Positions 31,117 to 41,000 of a stretch of DNA of 64,000 nucleotides are shown one piece after another. Source of the DNA: Pseudomonas syringae (lineage in GTDB: Bacteria > Pseudomonadota > Gammaproteobacteria > Pseudomonadales > Pseudomonadaceae); NCBI RefSeq assembly GCF_023278085.1, contig NZ_CP066265.1, positions 5,421,501 to 5,485,500 on the forward strand, read 5' to 3'. Within the stretch, counting starts at the first letter, position 1. Every line of letters starts with the position of its first letter. A program made the position numbers and the translations under genes. Under the pieces are notes generated by a model, which saw only the letters and a program-made list of their open reading frames with translations, was not told the origin of the DNA and made no database searches.

Positions 31117-31668
31117 ATGAATAGCAATAAGCATCTAAACGAAGTCAGTAAATTTCTCAGCTATGTATTGCGACATGAGCCGCAGTCCATTGGACTTCAG
31201 CTCGACAAGGAAGGCTGGGCAGAAATAGATTGTTTAATTGCAGGCGCGGCTAAGGGAGGGGTTGCTCTAGATCGTGAACTGATCTTGGCCGTTGTCAGTA
31301 GCAGCGATAAGAGGCGTTTCGCTACTTCTGAAGATGCACAATACATTCGAGCTGTGCAGGGGCACTCGATTGAAAGTGTAGATATCCAGTACATTGAGAA
31401 AGAACCTCCCGAGCTTTTGTACCACGGAACTGCAACTCGCTTTCTAACGTCAATTCAGCAACAAGGATTAATTGCAGGATCTCGTCACCACGTACATTTG
31501 TCGCAAGACTTTACTACAGCGATAGATGTTGGGCAGCGATATGGAAAACCTGCGGTGCTAAAAGTTGAAGCCCTGCAGATGCACCAACAGGGCTTCAAGT
31601 TTTTTCAGGCTGAGAATGATGTATGGTTAACCGGCTATGTCCCAAATTTTTTCATTCGTCAGGAATAG
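31117..31668 (+). CDS. kptA: RNA 2'-phosphotransferase, KptA/Tpt1 family
   Basis: 183 residues. KptA/Tpt1 enzymes move a 2'-phosphate from RNA to NAD+, giving ADP-ribose cyclic phosphate. The family marks are present: EVSKFLSYVLRHEPQSIGLQ (11-30), LDKEGWAEIDCLI, SDKRRFATSEDAQYIRAVQG, LLYHGTATRF and SRHHVHLSQDF. It is the only plus-strand gene in the CDI block, convergent with cdiI (10-bp overlap of ends), and sits between the main cdiAI and the orphan array. It may simply be a passenger, or may repair RNA hurt by the nuclease toxins; the latter is inference. No strong Shine-Dalgarno is seen before the ATG. Confidence 0.88.
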   Translation: MNSNKHLNEVSKFLSYVLRHEPQSIGLQLDKEGWAEIDCLIAGAAKGGVALDRELILAVVSSSDKRRFATSEDAQYIRAVQGHSIESVDIQYIEKEPPELLYHGTATRFLTSIQQQGLIAGSRHHVHLSQDFTTAIDVGQRYGKPAVLKVEALQMHQQGFKFFQAENDVWLTGYVPNFFIRQE

Positions 31669-32087
31669 TCGTTGTCCTCAACTTGCTCAGCTTTATAGCG
31701 GGAAGACTCTTCTTTGGCAGAAATAAACCAGTCAGAAAAACCTGAATAAGAAAGGTTATCCCAAGGACTTAACTTTGGTTTGGAGTAATCATAAATTCGC
31801 ACACATGCATTGCCTTCCTTGCACTCCCCATCAAAACAAGCAAGAACAACCCATCCATCATTATACAGTCCAGACTCATCTTGGATAATTGCAAAAGGAA
31901 CAAGCGCAGCTTCCGAGAATTTCAAAAGCATGGAGCTGTAATAAAAAAGTGATGTCGCCATATCTTTTGATAGAAACCGCCAGGGCTCTATATCTATAAG
32001 CTCATCAGCTAAAACTACATTTAGATATTCAGCAGGGAATTTAAAACCATCCGGCAAAATTGGAAGGTCGTACAAAAAATTCTTCAT
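31659..32087 (-). CDS. cdiI: Immunity protein of the main CdiA toxin (SMI1/KNR4-like)
   Basis: 142 residues starting MKNFLYDLPILPDGFKFPAE. The ATG overlaps the cdiA stop by one base (TAATG). The centre, ALVPFAIIQDESGLYNDGWV then VLACFDG and VRIYDYSKP, and the end SGFSDWFISAKEES resemble the SMI1/KNR4 (SUKH) superfamily, a common immunity fold in polymorphic toxin systems. Cytoplasmic, acidic. It should protect the producer and siblings from the ParB-like toxin at the end of CdiA. Confidence 0.8.
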   Translation of the reverse strand: MKNFLYDLPILPDGFKFPAEYLNVVLADELIDIEPWRFLSKDMATSLFYYSSMLLKFSEAALVPFAIIQDESGLYNDGWVVLACFDGECKEGNACVRIYDYSKPKLSPWDNLSYSGFSDWFISAKEESSRYKAEQVEDNDYS

Positions 32088-35000
32088 TATTTACCACCTC
32101 CAGAAATACGTGGTGCTTCTGTTGAACCGTGAGGGTTGGAGGTAGAAAAGCCTCCTGACTGTTTGTTTATACGACCAGTAATGGCCTCTCCCCAAGTATT
32201 AAATTTTTGCCATCCTCTAGCCTCTTGAATAGCTGGCGTCAATGGATCATCAAATTCCCGAACGCTAGCTTTAACATCGATCCCCGCCTCTCTGGCTGCG
32301 GCAATTCGGGTGTTATCCATGCTAGTTAGCTTGCCATCAGGCATTTTAACAACGTCAACTGGATCACCTTTCCAGCCATTAGTACGCATGCTTTGAACTA
32401 AATCATCGTATGTGTAATTTGTACCTGTTACTCGGTCAGTTTTATTGAAAGAAACGCTATTTTGCGAGAACCGAATATCATCAGCCGCATGAAGTGTTGC
32501 ACTATTTGAGCCTTTACCTCCCTCCCCCTTAACAACATCAGCCCCAACCCCTCTATCCTTACCAGTATAATTCTTCCAGTCAGGATGGTAAGGATCAGCC
32601 TTCATTTCAGCCGTGACCACCTTGGACTTGCCCGAAAACTTGCCGCTTGTCAGTACGCCCGTCAAGATGGCGGTGGTGAACAGTCCTCCGCCGATCAGGT
32701 AGTTATCGTAACCCTCTTCGTCGCTGAGTTTTTTGCCTTCCATGGCATTGGCGACTTCCTTACCCAACGCGTCGCTGTACTCGGCGAGCTTCTGGTTCAG
32801 GCTCTGCCCCAAAGGCGTTTCGGAAACCGCGTTGTAAACCGCCAGTTGCACCAGACCTTTAGGCCCCTGCGCTACCGCCACCAATACGCTTACGGCTTCT
32901 TCCTGTTGCGGATGCTCCTGGATGTACTGCTTGATCGAAGCCATCGATCGCAACGTGGTCTGAGCGACCGTGAGCTTTTCTTCGTCACTCGCGGTGACAG
33001 AGATTTCAGGTAATTCCATCGCATTTGGGCTAGTGGGTCTCTTGTCTTCCTGAAGCGTCTTGTCCAGGTCTTCAACCGGGTTGAGGTCGATCCCGGCAAG
33101 GCGAGCGATTTCCGCTACGACGTTCTCCTGAAACTTGGCGTCGGCCAGGGTATTCATGGCCTGGTCTCGCGTCATGCCACCTTGGAGCAGCGAGTCCATG
33201 GTGTTTTCGGCGAAATCAGCGCCCATCAGTTTGGTCGCGCCTGAATCCATCTGGCGGCCCAAGGTGCTTTGGATCTTGTTGACGGCACGTGTCAAATTGC
33301 GGGAGGCATCTTCGAAGTTCTGCCGAGCGGTGTCGTCGTAGGTCAGTAACTGATTTGTCCACTGTTTGGCGGTGACAACCGGTTGGCTGGCCGCCTCCAC
33401 CGAACTCTTCGTCACATACAAATCAGTCCGATGCTCTTCATCGCGCGTGATTTCATACGCTTTATCCACATCGCGATTCAGCCCGACAGTCGAGTCCTTG
33501 CCCGCTGCTGCATCACCGCGCACCACCACGTCCCCAACACCCACAGTCCCCCGCACAACCTGCTGGCGGTCTTTCTCGTAGTTCCAGCCTTCGACGCTCC
33601 AGCCGTTCTGGCCTTGTGTGCCTTTGCCGACCTGGCTCGGGTCCTGAATGGCGCCGCTGCTGTTGCCGTAGGAACCGCCGACGTTCAGGTAATAGCCGTG
33701 TTCCTTGTCCTTGCCGGCGATGTCGCTGAAGCCGAGGGTGTTGGTGTCGAGCTTGAGGTTGCCGGTGTCGGAGGCGATGAGTGCGCCGTCGAGTTGGGTG
33801 TGGTTCCCGGTGCGGATATCGACCTGGTCCTTGCCGGTGATGCTGGTCTGTTGCTCGATCCAGTTGGTGGAGCCGTTGGTGCGGCCGTAACCGGCCGAGC
33901 CGCTGAAACTGCCGCCGAAGCCGACCACGACGGTGGCGCTGAGGTCGTATTCCTTGCCTTCGGCCTTGCCGGTGTTAGCGAGTGAAGTGACGTTGAGGTC
34001 GCGCCCCACGCGCCCGACGACGTCGTTGCCGCGAAGGGTGGCGCCGCCGATGTTGGTGTCCTGGCCGCTGGTGAAGCCCAAGCGGTTGCCTGCGTACAGA
34101 TAGGCTTCTTGCTGCTGCAAGCCTTCGCGTTCCAGGTCGCCCTTGCCGATGTTGACGCTGGCGTAGAAGCCGATGCCGCCTGGGCCTACCGCGATACCTG
34201 CTTCGCCGCCGCCGTTCTTGCGGGTGTTGTCGGTGCTGCTGTTGTTCTGGGCGGCTTTGATGTTGAGGTTATTGCCTGCGCGCAGGTCGATATCGCGCTG
34301 GGCCTGTGCCTGGGTGCCGATCAGGTTGAGGTCGTTGCTGGCCTGCAGGTTGATGTCGCGGCCTGCTTGCAAAGCGGTGACTGTGGAGGATTCCTGACTC
34401 TGATCACCGCTGGCGATGCCGTTGCTGCCACCGACGCCGAGTTTGAAGCCGCCGCTGGTGCCGCCGTGGATGCCGCCCCAGCTTTGACGCTCGCGGGTTT
34501 CCTGGCTGTAGCTGCCTCTGGCGGCATCAAGGGTGACGTCCCGGCCTTTGACGTTGATGTCACGGCCCGCCTGCAGCTGGCCACCGGTGACCTGCACGGC
34601 GTTGTTCGCCGACAGGTTCACGTCGTTGCCGGCGCTCAGGGTCGAGGCGCGGTTGGTTTCTTCGATGACCTGCTGGCTGGTGCTCTGCTTGCTGGTGCCC
34701 AGTTTGGCGTCGCCCGTCGGGCCTGAGAGGAACTGCGAAACCCCGTCCACGGCCTTGAGCGTGCTCGAGCCCTTGCTGACTGCGTCATCACCCTTGCCTG
34801 CGCCACTCACGGCATCTTTGGTGCTGCCGTAGTTGTGGTTGACGCTTAGGCTGAGGCCGTTGCGCGAGCTTTCGCGCTGCTGTTCGATCAGTTGCGACTC
34901 ACGGGCCGCGTCGATCTTGATGTTGCGCCCGGCCGTCAGGTCAATATTGTTGGCGGCTTCAAGGTCGGAGCCGATCTGATTGATGTCGCGTTTGGCATCG

Positions 35001-38000
35001 ACGGCCAGGTTTTCACCGGCGCGGATCTGGCTGGCGGCGGCGGTCTGTTGCTCAAGGCGGTTTTTCTCCTTGGTGCGATCAACGCCTGCAAAGAACGTTA
35101 CGCCGTTGGCGTTGGAGGACACACCGATGCCGGTCTGCCGGTTCTTTTCCCAGTCCTGACTGGAGTTGCTGTTCTGCGCAGCCAGCACATTGACGTCCTG
35201 ACCGGCGTTCAGGCGCACATTGCCGCCTGCGTTGATGCTGCTGCCTATCACGTTGATGTCGCGCTCGGCTTGCAGATCGGCATCGCGTACCGCGTTGACC
35301 TGGCTGCCTACGCTGGTGCTGCTCTGTGCGACGCGGCCGGCTTCCTTGGCCGACGAGATCGACAGGAAACCCCCGGACACCGACAGACCGGTTTTCTTCT
35401 TGTACTCCTCGCTGCGGCTGTAGGCCTCGTCGTTGGCTGAGACCAGGTTGATATCACCGGTTTTGTCCAGCAGGCCGGCCCTGACGTCGACATCATTGCC
35501 CGCGCCGATCTCGCTCGCGCGCAGCCGCACATCCTTGCCGGACGCAACCACCACATCGTCGCCTGCGTCCAGTTCGCTGCCGACCTGAGTCGCGCTGGTC
35601 TTCAGCTGGCTTTTGCCGCTTTTGGACAGGCCGAGGAAACCCGACTTGGTCTTCTTGCTGTAGGCCCCGTGTTCCTCGACACCCGAGAGCACCGCGACGT
35701 CGTTGGTCGCACCCAGTACCAGGTCATTACCGGCCGACAGCTTGCTGCCGATGACGCTGACATCACGCCCGCCGTTGATGTTGACGCTGCCGTCGGCGGC
35801 CTTGCTGGCGTTGACCGTGAGGTCTTGCCCCGCGTTGACCTCGGAGGCCATGTTGGTGCTGTCGTAGCTTTCCTGCTGCTTGCTGCTGCTACGCCCGAAT
35901 GAGCCTTTGCTCTTCTTCGAGTAGAAGTACGAATTCTCGTCTTTGGCCGAGGTGATGGTCGTGTCCTGCGCGGCATCCAGCGCAACGTCACCGCCTGCCT
36001 TGACCCGACTGGCGACGATGTCGAGGTTTTGTCCGGCATCTGCCGAGAGGTTACCGCCCGCGTTAAGCTCACTGGCCTGCTGATTGACCGTGCGGGTCTC
36101 CAGTGTGGTCTTCTTGCTTCGCGACACGTATTCGCTTTGGTTGGCTGCCGACTCGAGCGCAAGGTTGCCAGCGGAGCGCAAGGCCATATCCCGCCCGGCG
36201 TCCACGCGACTTGCCGTTACGCCCAGATCACGTCCCGCCTGCACCGCGACATCCTGACCGGCGTTTACGCTGGCGCCCAGCTGGTTGGTGCTGGTGCGTA
36301 CGTGGTTTGGTCCGTCGCTACGGTCTTGCTGGAGTTGTGCGGCGCTGATCGCGACATCGCGATCAGCCAGCAGGGTTACGTCGCGTCCGGCCTGTAGCGC
36401 ACCGCTGTTGCTGACGTCGCGACCGGCACTGATGGTCAGGTCATTGGCAGCCTCGACGCGAGCGGCGTTATTGGCGAAGTCTCTGCGCCAGGTGGAATTG
36501 CCGACTGCGCTCTGATGGCTGGTAACGCTGCGTTCGTTGCTCACGTCGCCGTTGGCGGAACTCAGGGTCACGTCGCGCCCGGCGACAATACCGCCTGCGC
36601 GGTTGATCAGGTTGTTGTCGGCGCGCAGGTTCAGGCGCTCGTTGGTCTGAATCAGGCCTTCGTTGATGAGGCTGTTGCCTGAGCGAGCGTTGAGGGTACT
36701 GGTCGCTCGGAGTACGCCGACGTTGGTCAGGTTGTTGCCCGCGATCAGCGACAGGTCGCCGCCCTGGATCAGCGCGCCATTGTTGGCCAGTCGATTGTTG
36801 GCCTGGGCCAGATAAAGCACCGGCACCAGCACGTGTTCGCCGCGCACGACCTGATCTTCCATCCACACGATGTCGTGAGTCAGGGCCGCGACCTGCTCGC
36901 CCGTCAGGGCCACGCCGACGCTAAGGTCCAGCGCGCTCTTGCTGGCGATGGCGTTGTCCATCAGGTATTTGTACATGGCTTCATCGCTGGTCAGACCGTC
37001 GATGAAGCGTTGGCCGGTACGCGCTATAACCGCTTGCTGGATCAGGCGCTGCTCGTAATAACCATCGCCCAGGCGCTTCCAGGCAGCGTCGGGGTTGTAA
37101 CCGACGGTGTCGAGCAAGTAGCTGGAGCTCAGGAACTGACGCAGGTCGGTCAGCGCCGGGTTGGTTTCGATCAGGTACGGGTGTGGCTGGGCGGCTGTTG
37201 CGGTACCGAGCAATTGTGCGCCACTGCCTGGAAGGCTCGTGCCGTTTTGCGTGTCGCTCAGGCGAAACAGGCCGTTTTGTCCGGTCGGCAAGCTAAAGCC
37301 GGGCAAGGCAGTCGGGTTGACCTGCTGCTGCGCGAGGTCAGGCGGCAATTGACGATTGAGCGTGACGACCGTTGCGTAATCGGTGCCCGGCGCCGTAGTG
37401 TCTGTGCGTGTGCCGCCGCTGACGTAGGTGAACCCGCCGCGCACCACACTGTTGTCGAAATTGTTGCCTGCCGTGATGCTGACCGGGCCGCCGGCCTGAA
37501 TGGTTGCGGCGTAGGTCGTGGCATCGAAGGCGAGCTGGCGGTTGGTTTCAAGCTCTGGGACGTCGCGTTCAGTGATCGCGATGAAGTTGCTCATCGCGGC
37601 CTGCAAGCCACTCAGGTTGTTTGGGTCGTAGCGTGGACTGTCTTGCGAATAGCGCAGGTTGAACAGCCTGGCGTCTTCATCCCAGCGGTCGTCGTCCCGG
37701 GTACGGCGGGAGACGAAGATGCGGTTGTTCTCGGTCTGGCCGGTGACCACGCCGACGTTGCTGAAGTTGTTGAAGGTGGCGGTCAGGGCGCCGCCGCTGG
37801 CCAGCGAGCTGCTGCTGTTGAGGAAATCACCCCCGGCCAGCGTCATGTTGCCACCGGACGTGATGCTCGATGCAGCGCTGGCGGCGGTCACCTCCAGCTT
37901 TTCCAGCTGCTGGATCTTCCAGACGTGGTGCTCCTTGCCGCCGCCGCAATCCAGATTGCCGGTGCCCGGGGTTGAGCAGGAGATCTCGTCGATGCGAGCG

Positions 38001-41000
38001 CTGTAGATTCCGGAGTCTTTCACCGACAGCACATCGCGAATGTTCTGAACCGTGTTGGCGGCCAGCAGCATGCTGCCGTCGCTGGTCAGCGTGGCAGAGC
38101 GATTGATGATGCTGTTGGCGAACGCGCCAGCGGCATCACGACTGATCTGCAGGTTGCCCATGCTGTACACATCGGCGTACTGGTTGGTGAAGTCATTCAC
38201 CAGCAGCGAGGTATTGCCGCCGCTGAAGATCAGCGCGTTCTGGTTCAGCAGCGTCGGGGTGCTGACCGACAGGTTGCCGCCTGCGCCCAAGGTGCCGTAG
38301 TTGTTGATGGCCCCTGCGTTTACTTGCAGGTCGGTGTTGCCGGTGATCCGTCCGCTGTTGTTGAGGATGCCATCGATATCAATGACACCGGCCGCGCCGC
38401 TGGCCAGCCGCGCGTTGGCGTCGGTCAGGTTGAGCTGCGCGGCCGTCAGGGTCGAACTGCCCAGGCTGGTCATGCTGCCTGCGCCGTTGTAGGCACCGGT
38501 CAGGCGCACGTCCAGCGTACCGTCGCTGGCAATGCGTCCGTCGTTGGTCCAGTTGCCGCCGCGTCCGACGAAGCTGTTGGCTGCCAGTAACTGCCCGCCA
38601 CCCAGCTGAGTGAAGCTGCCGATGTTCAGGTCCATGTTGGCCGCTTGCAGCGTGGTGCTGTTGGTCCAGCTGTCGCCGGTCAGGGTCAGGCTGCCGTTGG
38701 TGGAAATACTGCCGCCTGCGTTTTGCAGGAGTGCCAGGCTCAGGCCGAGATCGCCCTGGCCAACGTGGAGGATGGAGCCGTTGGTGTTGACCAGGCTGCC
38801 GATGGCGAACTGCAGATTGCTGCTCGCGCTTTCCAGCTTGCCGCCGGTGTTGTCCAGCGCACCGCTCAGGGTCAGCACTGTAGAGCCGCCGTTGCCTAGA
38901 GCGCGCAGTTGTCCCGACGTGTTGTCCAGGCTGGCCGCCTTGAGCAGCAAGCTGTTGTCACTTTCGATGATGCCCTGCCGGTTGTTCAATGCGCCGGACA
39001 GGTCGAAGTCGATGTCCCGGCCGGCTACCTGACCGTCCTGGTCGCCGCTGTTATCGAAGCTATCGCCGCGGACTTGCACCAGACCCAGGGCAGACAGCGC
39101 GCCATTGCGGTTATCGAAGGTCGACGCTTGAATCAGCGCATCGCCCTGTTGTGCGGCGATGCTGCCGCCATTGTTATCGATGCCGCCACGCGCGGTCAGC
39201 AGCAGGCGCTGGCCCTGAATGACCCCGCCTTTGGCGTTCGCCAGGCCGTTGCGCAGCAGGCCGGAAAGATCGGTGCTCACGCCTCCTGACAGACTGGCCA
39301 GCACGCCTGCGCTGTTATCGACGCTGGCTCCGGTGATCGACAGATCACCAGTCTGCGCGATGAGGTTACCGCCCACGTTGCTGACGGCGCCGTTGCCGGT
39401 CGCCAGGGTCAGCGTATTGGCGCTTTGCACCACGCCGCTGTCGTTGTTGAGTGCGCCAGCGTTCAGGCCGAGCGTGCCGGTGCGGCTGTTGATCAGCCCG
39501 TTGTTGCCATTCAGCACATCGCCGCTGGACGTGATCGAGACGGTGCTGCCAGCAAGGGTGCCGTTGTTGCGGTTATCCAGGGTGGTGGCGAACAGGGTCA
39601 TCAGGCCCTGGCTGGTCAGGCGGCCATTGCTGTTGGTCACGTTGCCGCCGCGTTGCAGCAGCAAGTCTCCGCCGCTGACGATGTTGCCATTGCTGTTGTT
39701 CAGCGTGCCGGGCAGGTCAAGGGTCATGGCTGAGTTGCTGACCACTGTGCCGTTGGTATTGGTCAGAGCGCCATTCAGGGTGAGCGTCATGCCTGTGTTG
39801 CTGACCAGCGTGCCTGCGGTGTTATCGAAGCTGTCGCCGGTCAGGGTCATGCCCTGCCAGCCGGAAATCAGGCCGCCCAGGTTATTGAGTACAGTGGTGT
39901 TCAGCGCCAGCGCTGCGCCACTGGTGATCCGGCTTGTGGCGCTGTTGTCGAGCTGTGCCGAGTTGATGTTCAAGGCCTGAGCCGCGCTCAGGGTACCGCC
40001 GCTGTTGTTCAGGCGTGCGCTGCTCACGGTCAGCACGCCGTCAGTCACCAGTTGCCCGGCGGAGTTGTCCAGGCTTTCACTGGCGGTGACCGATTGCTCA
40101 CCGGCACTGGACAGCTGGCCGTTGCTGTTGTCGAGGCGCGCAGCACTGGCCGTCAACGTGCCTTCCGACACGATTTTCCCGGCGCGGTTATCCAGCGTTT
40201 CGCTGACGATGGCGCTGAGTGCGCTGCTGGCCGCCAGAGTGCCCTGATTCACCACGTTGCGCGCGCGGACACTCAAGGTGCCCGTGCTGTTGCGTGTGTT
40301 GTCGGCGTTGATCCCGGATTCGATGACGCCGGTGTTGCTCAGTTGATCGGCGTCGATGGTCACGGCCTGACCGGCCACCAGATCGCTGCTGTTGGTGAGG
40401 GTTTCTGAGGCGTTGAGCGCCAGTTGTGAACCGGCATAGGTCGGCCCGGTGACGCTGATGTCGCGAGCCTTGGCAACGATGTTGCCGCTGGCTGCGGTCT
40501 GATTCATGGTCAGCTTGCCGTTGGCATCGATATTGATATCGCCACCGCTGGCCGCCAGGTCTCCGGCCAGCCGAACCCCGACGCCTGCTTCGGTGCCGAC
40601 CAGCCGGACCGCCCCGGCGTACATCCCGCCCAGCGCCGAGGAGTCGATGGCCAGTTCAGGTTTGGCGCTGCCGTCGTCTGGCAGTGGCGTGGCATTGAGC
40701 GTCTGGGCGTCGACGTCGTTGCGGCCAGCGATGATGTTCAGGCGCTTGGCATGCAGCTCGGCGTTGATTTTTGCGCTGCGGGTGATGATGTCGAACTGGT
40801 CGACGTTGTCGGCATTCAGGCCGACGCCATCGATGGACACGCTGCCGCCCTGAACGTTGAAGCGATTCAACTGACCGTTGGCGTCCAGTACCGGCTTGCC
40901 AGTGGTCAGTGTGACTTGCGGGGTGTTGATGAAACCGCAGCCGTTGCAACTGATGCCATAGGGGTTGGCCACGATCACGCGCGCCGACTGCCCTGCCACC

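Noticed and set aside
30886..31134. 82-codon minus-strand frame overlapping the kptA start
   Set aside because: No domain, no ribosome site, and it overlaps the start of a well-supported gene.
36833..37975. Long plus-strand open frame (380 codons) opposite cdiA
   Set aside because: Shadow of a GC-rich repeat gene; many such frames occur opposite cdiA and none has a family pattern or ribosome site.
34300..40900. Regularly spaced repeats that could suggest a CRISPR array
   Set aside because: Repeats are degenerate, in frame and encode haemagglutinin units of CdiA; no identical repeats with unique spacers.
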